Positions 1-6,152 of a DNA stretch of 8,474 nucleotides are shown here, in pieces. Both the position numbers and the translations under genes were made by a program. A model generated the notes under the pieces. The model made no database searches. It was given only the letters and a program-made list of their open reading frames with translations, and was not told the origin of the DNA. This DNA comes from Clostridiales bacterium. GTDB taxonomy: Bacteria; Bacillota; Clostridia; Tissierellales; Sedimentibacteraceae. Position 1 is the stretch's first letter; the number at the start of each line of letters is the position of its first letter. The stretch spans positions 1 to 8,474 of the forward strand of contig DNNV01000303.1 of NCBI GenBank assembly GCA_003497505.1, written 5' to 3'.

Positions 1-186
1 CACCGCAACCACAGGTACCAGCGGAACCTCAATTTCCCTGTTTAAAAATTCATTTATTTTTTCCTTTAATCTCTTCTTCCTTAGCTTTAATATATTATCA
101 ACCGCTGCAGACGAAAGTGTCATGTCAAATGTATCTTCCTGCATTATCTTTTTAATTTCTTCTCCCAGTATGTCTCTATTGTCCAT
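1..186 (-). CDS. Probable ECF anti-sigma factor, N-terminal part (partial, runs off the left edge)
   Basis: The frame begins at ATG 186-184 and stays open for 62 codons to the window edge, so the C-terminal part is missing. The start lies inside the end of the sigma factor gene, and the 11-nt overlap implies translational coupling. Visible residues are a charged, soluble stretch (begins MDNRDILGEEIKK; a basic LRKKRLKEK segment near residues 34-42), then a turn to hydrophobic residues (PLVPVVAV at 55-62) that probably opens a membrane helix. A small gene placed directly after an ECF sigma gene, with a cytoplasmic N-terminus leading into a membrane segment, is the usual arrangement for an anti-sigma factor. 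The visible part has no His or Cys, so it shows no sign of the zinc-binding HxxxCxxC anti-sigma motif. Function is inferred from position and topology; I do not recognise the family with certainty. Confidence 0.6.
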   Translation of the reverse strand, partial: MDNRDILGEEIKKIMQEDTFDMTLSSAAVDNILKLRKKRLKEKINEFLNREIEVPLVPVVAV

Positions 187-712
187 CTGACCAACCTCCC
201 TTCAAAAGGCTTCCTTTTAATATATTTCTTCCTCTGGACAGTTTGCTTTTTACCGTCCCTTCCTTCTCATCAAGCAGTTGTGAAATTTCTTTTACCGACA
301 ACTCCTCAAAGTAAAAGAGCACCAGCACTTCCCTGTAAATGGGATTTATTTCGTCAAGCTCCCTTTTCAGCAAATCCCTGTCAATAACTTTTTCTATATG
401 TATTTCAGAATTAATATTACAAATTCGTTCATTTTCAAAGATTGAAAAATCCATCCTTTTCCTTAGTCTGTCTCTAGATAAATTTAAAGCGATGGTATAA
501 ATCCACGTATATAGTCCTGATTCTCCCCTGAATTCTTCAATTTTACGAAAAACTCTCACAAATGTTTCCTGCACAATATCCTCTGCTTCCTCTCTGTCTC
601 TCAGTATCAGGTAGCAGGTTCTCAACAATCTGTTGCCATATTCCTCGACCAATTGTCTGTATGCATCTTCCCTTCCTCTTTTCAATTCCCGTATCAACAA
701 CTTCTCCGCCAC
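176..712 (-). CDS. ECF-type RNA polymerase sigma factor (sigma-70 family)
   Basis: About 178 residues, normal for a minimal ECF sigma factor with only regions 2 and 4. Region 2 spans roughly residues 15-85 and contains the core-binding and -10-recognition signature around AEDIVQETFVRVFRKI and TWIYTIALNLSRDRLRKR. Region 4 near the C-terminus has the helix-turn-helix LSVKEISQLLDEKEGTVKSKLSRGR, which recognises the -35 element. The start is taken as GTG 712-710 because AGGAGG (720-725) ends 7 nt before it; the frame opens two codons earlier at TTG 718, but that codon abuts the Shine-Dalgarno sequence. The promoter upstream has the ECF form, suggesting autoregulation. The next gene overlaps the stop codon and is probably the anti-sigma factor. 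The regulon is unknown; the TGAAAC/CGTCTA promoter resembles those read by SigM/SigV/SigW-like envelope-stress sigma factors of Bacillus. Confidence 0.93.
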   Translation of the reverse strand: MAEKLLIRELKRGREDAYRQLVEEYGNRLLRTCYLILRDREEAEDIVQETFVRVFRKIEEFRGESGLYTWIYTIALNLSRDRLRKRMDFSIFENERICNINSEIHIEKVIDRDLLKRELDEINPIYREVLVLFYFEELSVKEISQLLDEKEGTVKSKLSRGRNILKGSLLKGGWSDGQ

Positions 713-718
713 CTTCAA

Positions 719-726
719 CCCTCCTT
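719..726 (-). promoter_or_regulatory. Strong Shine-Dalgarno of the sigma factor gene that decides its start
   Basis: On the minus strand the sequence reads AAGGAGGG, near-perfect complementarity to the 16S rRNA 3' end. It sits 7 nt before GTG 712 but directly against TTG 718, so GTG is the preferred start. It also lies almost at the predicted 5' end of the transcript. Confidence 0.8.
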
Positions 727-732
727 ACTATT

Positions 733-761
733 TAGACGCCAATATCCAACAAAAGGTTTCA
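733..761 (-). promoter_or_regulatory. ECF-type promoter of the sigma factor operon
   Basis: On the minus strand TGAAAC (756-761), followed by CTTTT, is separated by 17 nt from CGTCTA (733-738). Both hexamers match the known consensus of Bacillus ECF promoters (TGAAAC, 16-17 nt, CGT- or CGTC-type -10). Transcription would start near 726-728, giving a leader of only about 15 nt. The position immediately ahead of an ECF sigma gene implies positive autoregulation, which is an inference. Confidence 0.8.
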
Positions 762-766
762 ACAAA

Positions 767-796
767 AAATAGATATGCCGGACATTAAATAGATAT
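767..796. repeat. Pair of 10-bp direct repeats, 20 bp apart, upstream of the sugar importer promoter
   Basis: AAATAGATAT occurs exactly at 767-776 and 787-796. The repeat start-to-start distance of 20 bp is close to two helical turns, placing both copies on one DNA face. The second copy ends 9 bp before the -35 box of the importer promoter and the first lies just upstream of the ECF -35 box on the other strand. This fits an activator or response-regulator site, but chance repetition in AT-rich DNA is possible. Confidence 0.4.
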
Positions 797-805
797 TGTT
801 TAACC

Positions 806-834
806 TTGACTAAATTGTAAAATAATTCTATAAT
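806..834 (+). promoter_or_regulatory. chvE: Vegetative (sigma A) promoter of the sugar importer operon
   Basis: TTGACT (806-811), a 17-nt spacer and TATAAT (829-834) give 11 of 12 consensus bases with optimal spacing. Transcription would start near 841, about 60 nt before the chvE start codon. Confidence 0.85.
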
Positions 835-840
835 AATAGC

Positions 841-858
841 AAGTAAACGATTGCACTT
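841..858 (+). promoter_or_regulatory. Operator-like quasi-palindrome (cre-like or other LacI-family site)
   Basis: The 18-mer AAGTAAACGATTGCACTT has matching outer arms AAGT/ACTT and a central CG. Its inner 14 bases (842-855) differ from the CcpA cre consensus TGNAARCGNWWNCA at a single position. It begins at the predicted transcription start, where a bound repressor would block initiation. This suggests carbon catabolite control or a sugar-specific LacI-family repressor encoded elsewhere. Confidence 0.5.
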
Positions 859-901
859 AATGTGATGTAATCTTACTAATCAAATTTAATAAGGGGGATT
901 T

Positions 902-2017
902 ATGAAAATGAGTAATAAGAAGGCAATAGTTTTCGTAGTTATTCTATCAATGGTTTTAGGGACATTAGTAGGTTGTTCAACAGGGGTTTCCGGTAATAAT
1001 AAGGTGGATGTCGGTATAGTACTACCAACAAAGGATGAACCAAGATGGGTTCAAGATGAAACTAGATTTAAAGAGGCATTAAAGAATACTAACTATTCAG
1101 TTGAGATACTTTTTAGTCAAGGTTCCTCTGCTAATGAGAAACAAAATGTAGAGTCACTTATCACTAAAGGGATAAAAGTTCTTATAATATGCCCACATGA
1201 CGGTGATGGAGCCGCAGCAGCTGCGGAAGCTGCCAAAGCTGAAGGTATTAAGGTTATATCATATGATAGACTTATAACAGGAACAAAGGCAGTAGATTAC
1301 TATGTAACCTTTGATAGCGTTGCAGTAGGTGAAGCTCAGGGACAATATTTAGTAGATAAGGCAACCGGAAGCAAAAATCCACTATATCTGTATGCAGGCG
1401 CTGCATCTGATAACAATGCTTTTTTATTCTTTGAAGGTGCGTGGAATGTATTGCAGCCTAAGATTGCTGACGGCACATTTGTAATTAAGAATTCTTCGGA
1501 AGCAGTTGCACTGCAAAATAAGGCTAAACTTTCAAGAGATGAAATGGGAAAAATTATAGGTCAGGTTACTACAAACTGGGATTTCAATGAAGCTAAAAAT
1601 AAGGCAGAAGCTCATTTAACTTCCGCTTCTGCAGCTGACAAGGGAAATGTATTTATATTAGCACCAAACGATGGAACTGCAAGATCAATAGCAGATACTT
1701 TTGTGGCAGATAATGATATAAAATCGTATGTAATTACCGGTCAGGATGCAGAAATAGCGTCAGTACAATACATAATAGATGGAAAACAAACTATGACAGT
1801 ATTTAAAGATGTTCGCAGCCTGGTTAAGGACTCCATAGATATGGCTGTGGCTATATTAGGTGGAAAAGCACCGGAAACCACGGGATCATACAACAACAGT
1901 GCAACTGATGTACCGGCTAAACAAACAGAAGTTATAGTAGTAGATAATGCTAATGTGAAGGCAGCATTGGTTGATTCCGGTTATTATGAGGCATCTAAGT
2001 TTACTAATCTAAAATAA
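902..2017 (+). CDS. chvE: ChvE-like sugar-binding lipoprotein of a multiple-monosaccharide ABC importer
   Basis: Extracellular solute receptor that captures aldose monosaccharides and delivers them to the permease. The 371-residue precursor has a positively charged start, a hydrophobic signal stretch (about residues 8-23) and a lipobox LVGC with Cys25 as the lipidated residue. The mature part is a type I periplasmic-binding fold: strand VDVGIVLPTKDEPRW from about residue 35, SLITKGIKVLIICPHDG near 85-101, ISYDRLI near 119-125, and NDGTARSIADTF plus VITGQDAE in the second lobe. ICPHDG, YDRLI and TGQDAE are typical of the ChvE group. AAGGGGG at 891-897 precedes ATG 902 by 4 nt and ATG 908 by 10 nt, so either start is possible. 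It is first in an operon with ATPase and permease. ChvE homologues bind arabinose, galactose, glucose or xylose; the substrate here is not determined. Confidence 0.93.
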   Translation: MKMSNKKAIVFVVILSMVLGTLVGCSTGVSGNNKVDVGIVLPTKDEPRWVQDETRFKEALKNTNYSVEILFSQGSSANEKQNVESLITKGIKVLIICPHDGDGAAAAAEAAKAEGIKVISYDRLITGTKAVDYYVTFDSVAVGEAQGQYLVDKATGSKNPLYLYAGAASDNNAFLFFEGAWNVLQPKIADGTFVIKNSSEAVALQNKAKLSRDEMGKIIGQVTTNWDFNEAKNKAEAHLTSASAADKGNVFILAPNDGTARSIADTFVADNDIKSYVITGQDAEIASVQYIIDGKQTMTVFKDVRSLVKDSIDMAVAILGGKAPETTGSYNNSATDVPAKQTEVIVVDNANVKAALVDSGYYEASKFTNLK

Positions 2018-2030
2018 TTGACTAAAAAAT

Positions 2031-2067
2031 GAAAATAGTGACAGCCTTTTTGGCTTTCACTATTTTC
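2031..2067 (+). other. Intercistronic stem-loop between chvE and mmsA
   Basis: Arms of 16 nt (2031-2046 and 2052-2067) pair at 15 of 16 positions around a TTTTT loop. No run of T follows (TAATTAAATT), so it is a poor intrinsic terminator. It more likely protects the 3' end of the chvE message or partly attenuates read-through, giving more binding protein than ATPase and permease, as is common in binding-protein ABC operons. The effect on expression is inferred. Confidence 0.7.
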
Positions 2068-2095
2068 TAATTAAATTACTATAGGGAGTATTGTT

Positions 2096-3628
2096 ATGGC
2101 TATATATGATACGGACTATATTTTAGAGATGAATAATATAACTAAGGACTTTCCGGGGATTAAGGCTCTTAGCAACGTAAATTTTAAGGTTAAAAGAGGA
2201 GAAATACATTGTTTAGTCGGAGAAAACGGTGCGGGAAAATCCACCCTCATGAAGGTTTTGTCCGGTATTTATCCTTATGGCCAATATGAAGGCGATATTA
2301 TACTAAACAAAAAGATTCAAAAATATAGTGTAATATCAGATAGTGAGAAAGCTGGAATTGCAATAATATATCAAGAGTTAGCACTTATACCGGAAATGAC
2401 TGTTTATGAAAATATTTTTCTGGGTCATGAAATAAAAAACCGATACACCATAAATTGGAATGAAACAATAGCAAAATCAAAGGAGCTGTTAAAGAAGGTC
2501 AATTTGAATATTAACCCTGCTGCTAAAATAAAGGATTTAGGGGTTGGCAGGCAGCAATTAGTTGAAATTGCAAAGGCATTCAGCAAAGACGTAAAGCTAT
2601 TAATATTAGATGAACCAACAGCAGCATTAAATGAGGATGATTCCGAAAATCTATTGAACTTATTAAAGGAGCTTAAAGAAGAAGGAATAACTTCAATTAT
2701 GATTTCGCATAAATTAAAGGAAGTAATATCAATAGCTGACACAGTAACGATTCTTAGGGATGGAAGGACAATTTGTTCGTTAGATGCATCTAAATCTGAG
2801 ATAAATGAAAATACAATAATAAGAAACATGGTTGGTCGGGAAATAAATGATATCTATCCGAAAAGAGCAATAAAAGAGCCGGGTGAAATAATATTAGAAG
2901 TTAAAAATTGGTCTGCCTATTCAAATGATCTTGGCAGAAGTGTTTTTAAAAATATTAACTTTAATGTTAGAAATGGTGAAGTAGTTGCTCTTGCAGGACT
3001 AATGGGTGCAGGAAGGACAGAGTTTGCTAATAGTATATTTGGAAATCCCAGAGAATATAAACTCTCGGGAGAACTTTTAATAAATGGAAAACCAAAGAAC
3101 CTTAAACATACTTCCGATGCAATAAAATCTGGTATTGCCTATGTCACCGAGGATAGAAAAAAGGAAGGACTTATATTAATTCAGGATATAAAGAACAATA
3201 TAACCCTTGGAAACCTTAGATCCCTATCATCCAATGGAATTATAAATGAAAATGAGGAAATTAATGTAGCTAACAAATATAAAGAGGATTTAACAATAAA
3301 GGCTCCTAGCATAGAGCAGTTATTAAGTAATTTAAGTGGCGGTAATCAACAAAAGGTATCTGTAGGAAAATGGTTATTTACAGAGCCAAAAATATTGATT
3401 TTAGATGAACCAACTCGTGGTATCGATGTAGGAGCAAAATATGAAATTTATACCATAATGAATCGATTAATCGATGAAGGACTTAGCATTATAATGATAT
3501 CCTCCGAATTACCTGAGGTATTGGGTATGAGTGATCGTGTATATGTTATGGCTCATGGTGAAATCACAGGAGAACTAGATATAAAAGATGCTACTCAGGA
3601 CGAAATAATGAAAATGGCTACAAATTAA
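2096..3628 (+). CDS. mmsA: Sugar ABC importer ATPase with two nucleotide-binding domains (MmsA/GguA type)
   Basis: Cytoplasmic energy-coupling subunit; 510 residues, usual for the fused double-ATPase of the ribose/xylose/multiple-sugar class. First domain: Walker A GENGAGKST at 42-50, Q-loop Gln93, degenerate signature VGRQQLVEIAK at 150-160, Walker B LLILDEPT at 168-175, switch His205. Second domain: Walker A degenerated to GLMGAGRT at 301-308, with Arg where the ATP-binding Lys normally sits, canonical signature LSGGNQQK at 413-420, Walker B ILILDEPT at 433-440, and Ser instead of the switch His (MISSELPE). This asymmetry is normal for the family. AGGGAG (2083-2088) lies 7 nt before the ATG. 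The name is used in the transporter sense and is unrelated to methylmalonate-semialdehyde dehydrogenase. Confidence 0.95.
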   Translation: MAIYDTDYILEMNNITKDFPGIKALSNVNFKVKRGEIHCLVGENGAGKSTLMKVLSGIYPYGQYEGDIILNKKIQKYSVISDSEKAGIAIIYQELALIPEMTVYENIFLGHEIKNRYTINWNETIAKSKELLKKVNLNINPAAKIKDLGVGRQQLVEIAKAFSKDVKLLILDEPTAALNEDDSENLLNLLKELKEEGITSIMISHKLKEVISIADTVTILRDGRTICSLDASKSEINENTIIRNMVGREINDIYPKRAIKEPGEIILEVKNWSAYSNDLGRSVFKNINFNVRNGEVVALAGLMGAGRTEFANSIFGNPREYKLSGELLINGKPKNLKHTSDAIKSGIAYVTEDRKKEGLILIQDIKNNITLGNLRSLSSNGIINENEEINVANKYKEDLTIKAPSIEQLLSNLSGGNQQKVSVGKWLFTEPKILILDEPTRGIDVGAKYEIYTIMNRLIDEGLSIIMISSELPEVLGMSDRVYVMAHGEITGELDIKDATQDEIMKMATN

Positions 3629-3650
3629 TTTAACTACGAGGGGAATTAAT

Positions 3651-4874
3651 ATGGATTCTATTAGCAAGAAAGAAAAGAATATTAAGATAAATCTGTTTAA
3701 TTATTTTAAAGAGTTTAAAGCATTACTCCGAAAAAACATTCGTGAATATGGCATGTTCATAGCACTGTTTATAATTATGATTACTTTTTCTGTTTTGACT
3801 AATGGCACATTTATGTCACCAAGAAATTTGAGCAATCTCATTAACTCTACCGGATATATTGCCGTACTTACAATTGGTATGACATTAATTTTAATAATCA
3901 GGCATATAGATTTATCTGTAGGATATGTCGCCGGATTTCTGGGTGCAGTTGTAGCAATACTGATGACATCTGTGAAACTTAATACCGGTGTCAGTATATT
4001 GATAATACTTGTCATAGGTATTGCAATTGGATTATTCTATGGTTTCCTAATAGGTAAGGTTGGCATACCTGCCTTCGTGGTATCATTGGCAGGCATGTTG
4101 GTCTTTAGAGGATTGTTGATGTTAGCTACTCAAAAAACCGGAACCATTATAATACCAAATGATAGTTTTAATGATATAGGCAACGGATTTATACCTGATC
4201 CATTTAAACTGGTTGATGGATATCATTCCTTAACTCTGCTCTTAGGATTAGCAGGAATTGCGCTTTACATAATAGCTGAATTAAGAAACAGAAAAAATAT
4301 GCAGAAATATGAATTTGAAGTGCTGTCAAAATCAATGTTTGTTTCTAAACTAATTTTTGTTTCCTTACTTATTGGATATGTAATATGGATGTTATCCAGA
4401 TATAATGGTTTATCATGGACAGTAGTAATTGTTCTGTTGGTAACAGCTGTGTATCACTTCTTAACCACTAAGACAGTTTTAGGAAGACAAATATATGCGA
4501 TAGGCGGCAACCCGGAAGCAGCGAAGTTAAGCGGCATAAATGTAACGAGGGTTACCTATTTCGTATTTGCGTCTATGAGTATGCTGGCCGCACTGGCAGG
4601 AGTACTATATACATCAAGACTTCAGTCAGCAACAACAACTGCAGGGGTGGGATTTGAACTGGATGCAATTGCTGCAGCCTATGTAGGAGGAGTCTCAACA
4701 TCCGGCGGAGTAGGCAAGATAACAGGTTCACTGATAGGTGCCTTGGTAATGTCATCATTGATAAGTGGAATGAACCTAATGGGAGTGAATATATCGTATC
4801 AATATATTATAAGAGGAATCATACTTGTAGCAGCAGTAATATTCGACATAATTACCAGAAGGAAAAAAGGCTAG
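3651..4874 (+). CDS. mmsB: Sugar ABC importer permease (MmsB/GguB type)
   Basis: Membrane channel of the importer; 407 residues, the longer permease form typical of ChvE-linked systems. After a basic cytoplasmic N-terminus (about 1-33) come hydrophobic segments near 34-50, 70-84, 90-106, 114-134, 138-158, 192-210, 231-248, 256-271, 301-320, 336-349, 355-372 and 383-400. Family marks include GMTLILIIRHIDLSVG (76-91), the ATPase-contacting loop GGNPEAAKLSGI (285-296) and FELDAIAAAYVGGVS (335-349). GAGGGG (3638-3643) stands 7 nt before the ATG, and the gap to mmsA is 22 nt, so the two genes are co-transcribed. The stop codon TAG overlaps the first base pairs of the terminator stem. The protein ends with a basic tail RRKKG, expected to stay in the cytoplasm. 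Confidence 0.95.
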   Translation: MDSISKKEKNIKINLFNYFKEFKALLRKNIREYGMFIALFIIMITFSVLTNGTFMSPRNLSNLINSTGYIAVLTIGMTLILIIRHIDLSVGYVAGFLGAVVAILMTSVKLNTGVSILIILVIGIAIGLFYGFLIGKVGIPAFVVSLAGMLVFRGLLMLATQKTGTIIIPNDSFNDIGNGFIPDPFKLVDGYHSLTLLLGLAGIALYIIAELRNRKNMQKYEFEVLSKSMFVSKLIFVSLLIGYVIWMLSRYNGLSWTVVIVLLVTAVYHFLTTKTVLGRQIYAIGGNPEAAKLSGINVTRVTYFVFASMSMLAALAGVLYTSRLQSATTTAGVGFELDAIAAAYVGGVSTSGGVGKITGSLIGALVMSSLISGMNLMGVNISYQYIIRGIILVAAVIFDIITRRKKG

Positions 4875-4900
4875 GCGAAGAGAAATCTTCGCCTTTCTTA
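4873..4900 (+). terminator. Rho-independent terminator of the sugar importer operon, possibly bidirectional
   Basis: GGCGAAGA (4874-4881) and TCTTCGCC (4886-4893) form a perfect 8-bp stem with a GAAA loop, extended by one A-T pair, then TTTCTT. On the opposite strand the stem is followed within a few bases by a TTTTTT run, so it may also stop transcripts arriving from spoIIID. Confidence 0.8.
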
Positions 4901-4920
4901 AATTGCAGCAATTTTACAAA

Positions 4921-4956
4921 AAATTAAAAAGACACCAACCTATTACAGTCAGTGCC
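4921..4956 (-). terminator. Candidate terminator of spoIIID
   Basis: On the minus strand GGCACTGA (4949-4956) can pair with TTGGTGTC (4931-4938) across a 10-nt loop, using several G-U pairs, and is followed by TTTTTAATTT. The stem is weak, but the position 18 nt after the spoIIID stop and the T-rich tail fit a terminator. Confidence 0.45.
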
Positions 4957-4973
4957 TCTCATCAAGTGGTTAA

Positions 4974-5249
4974 TTACATATTGCTAACTTTGTCGTGCTC
5001 ATGTGCTTCTTTATATTTTAAGCGAGTAGCTTTACCTCCCCTAATGTGTCTTTCCGACTTGTTTTTAAGCAAAACTTTTTTGACTTCGCTTGCAGCTGGA
5101 GGGTTCAGTTTGGGAAGACGTTCTGTTACATCCTTATGGACCGTACTTTTGCTGACGCCGAACTTTTTTGCAGTCTGCCTTACAGTAGATTCAGTACTTA
5201 TAATATATTCCGCAATTTCCATGGCTCTCCGTTCTATGTAATCTTTCAT
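4974..5249 (-). CDS. spoIIID: Stage III sporulation transcriptional regulator SpoIIID
   Basis: Small mother-cell DNA-binding protein that activates and represses many sigma E-dependent genes and helps the switch to sigma K. At 91 residues it is nearly the length of the Bacillus subtilis protein (93) and aligns with it end to end. The helix-turn-helix at about 22-45 contains the signature KKFGVSKSTVHKDVTERLP. The basic C-terminal region with RHIRGGKATRLKYK (67-80) matches the minor-groove-binding tail of the family. AAAGGGGG (5256-5263) lies 6 nt before the ATG. It follows spoIIQ on the same strand after a 74-nt gap, the order usual in Clostridia. The gene that commonly follows spoIIID, mreB/mbl, is absent; the convergent sugar importer takes that place. 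Confidence 0.97.
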   Translation of the reverse strand: MKDYIERRAMEIAEYIISTESTVRQTAKKFGVSKSTVHKDVTERLPKLNPPAASEVKKVLLKNKSERHIRGGKATRLKYKEAHEHDKVSNM

Positions 5250-5266
5250 GTTTAACCCCCTTTGGC

Positions 5267-5295
5267 ATTATACCGTCTTATTTTAATTTTTATGC
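5267..5295 (-). promoter_or_regulatory. spoIIID: Candidate sigma E-type promoter of spoIIID
   Basis: On the minus strand GCATAAA (5289-5295) and GGTATAAT (5267-5274) are separated by 14 nt. Compared with the Bacillus sigma E consensus (KMATATT, 14-15 nt, CATACAMT) the match is 5 of 7 and 5 of 8. The -10 also contains TATAAT, so a vegetative promoter with a poor -35 is an alternative. Known sigma E control of spoIIID favours the first reading. Confidence 0.4.
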
Positions 5296-5323
5296 ATTTA
5301 TTTGTCCTATTAGAACCTTTACA

Positions 5324-6040
5324 TTAATTAATATAGTCCATGGGGTTAACATTTTTTCCATCAACCAATAATTCAAAGTGCAGGTGGGCACCATCTGATG
5401 CTTCAATACCGGCTGTTTTGCCTATGTTTCCAATTGCCTGACCCTGCTTCACATGTTCCCCTGCCTTTACAGTGGCTGATGCTAAATTGCTGTAAACCGT
5501 TTTAATGTTGTCTCCATGATCAATAACAACTTCTGTACCGGACAACTCTGATGTATTGACAGACATCACTGTTCCAGCTAATGACGATTCAATTAGAAGT
5601 GTATCTTTCGGCTTGATGTCCACTCCTTTATGTACTCTCCATTCTCCTATTGCTTCGTAGTAAATTAGGTCGTCCATTGTAAACTCTCTGTATATTTCGC
5701 CAGCCAGCGGAGTTTTCATCGAATTCAAATCAATTTTATTGTTCGGGGTATCTTTATCTTTATCCTGATCATTGTTTGCATTCTCATAATCCTTGATTAT
5801 ACCCTCAACATAATCCTGATATGGGTCTAAGTTGACGCCTATGTTTTCATTTTCGGCATCTTTTCCTGCCAAATTGTTTCCTTTATCTGGACCCGGAGTT
5901 GAAGAATATCTCCAAACTATTGCAGTGGCTAAAATAACGACACAAAGAGCAATTATAAAGAAACTTGTATCTCTGTGCTTCAGTTTAATAAAGAAATTTT
6001 GCATTTTCATTTTTGCATTTTTAAATCTTTTATTTTTCAT
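5324..6040 (-). CDS. spoIIQ: SpoIIQ-like M23/LytM-domain protein (forespore engulfment channel component)
   Basis: Forespore membrane protein whose LytM domain faces the intermembrane space and pairs with mother-cell SpoIIIAH to form the engulfment channel. The 238 residues comprise a basic cytoplasmic N-terminus (1-24), one membrane helix (about 27-43), an acidic, Asn/Asp-rich linker (about 50-105) and the LytM domain (about 112-236). The zinc motifs of active M23 peptidases are both intact: HKGVD (His137, Asp141) and HLH (His219, His221). Bacillus SpoIIQ has lost the first His, whereas clostridial SpoIIQ proteins often keep it, so this protein may retain zinc binding or endopeptidase activity. 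AGGAGG (6046-6051) lies 5 nt before the ATG. The assignment as SpoIIQ rather than a generic M23 protein rests on topology and on its position next to spoIIID and spoIID. Confidence 0.9.
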   Translation of the reverse strand: MKNKRFKNAKMKMQNFFIKLKHRDTSFFIIALCVVILATAIVWRYSSTPGPDKGNNLAGKDAENENIGVNLDPYQDYVEGIIKDYENANNDQDKDKDTPNNKIDLNSMKTPLAGEIYREFTMDDLIYYEAIGEWRVHKGVDIKPKDTLLIESSLAGTVMSVNTSELSGTEVVIDHGDNIKTVYSNLASATVKAGEHVKQGQAIGNIGKTAGIEASDGAHLHFELLVDGKNVNPMDYIN

Positions 6041-6075
6041 ACAATCCTCCTGATACTTCTTTATTTATCTTGTGA

Positions 6076-6104
6076 TAGTGTGTCCCACTTTTTACGTTTA
6101 ATAC
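6076..6104 (-). promoter_or_regulatory. spoIIQ: Candidate sigma F-type forespore promoter of spoIIQ
   Basis: On the minus strand GGACACACTA (6076-6085) fits the sigma F -10 pattern GGNNANAMTA at every defined base. GTATT (6100-6104), 14 nt upstream, differs by one base from a GTATA-like -35. Transcription would start near 6069, about 30 nt before the ATG. Sigma F control of spoIIQ is known in Bacillus and Clostridioides; the site itself is inferred. Confidence 0.5.
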
Positions 6105-6131
6105 AGAATTGTTCTAAAAATTTTTATTGTT

Positions 6132-6139
6132 CATAAAAT
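6132..6139 (+). promoter_or_regulatory. spoIID: Candidate -10 element (sigma E type) of spoIID
   Basis: CATAAAAT matches the sigma E -10 consensus CATACAMT at 7 of 8 bases, but I find no convincing -35 at 14-15 nt. A start near 6147 would leave little leader before ATG 6153 and about 27 nt before TTG 6174. Confidence 0.35.
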
Positions 6140-6152
6140 TATAGTAAAACTT

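Noticed and set aside
1212..1226. Perfect inverted repeat CCGCAG-CAG-CTGCGG
   Set aside because: It lies inside chvE where Ala and Glu codons (AAAAAEAAKAEG) create it naturally; no regulatory role is needed.
4903..5255. Plus-strand open frames of 112 and 69 residues
   Set aside because: They are antisense to spoIIID, show no Shine-Dalgarno and no recognisable domain, while the minus-strand frame is a full-length SpoIIID.
6038..6045. CATACAAT on the plus strand, a perfect sigma E -10 octamer that could serve spoIID
   Set aside because: It is the reverse complement of the spoIIQ start codon and the bases before it. The nearest -35-like sequence (GCATTTT at 6015-6021) is 16 nt away, and the leader would be about 100 nt. 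Chance is more likely.
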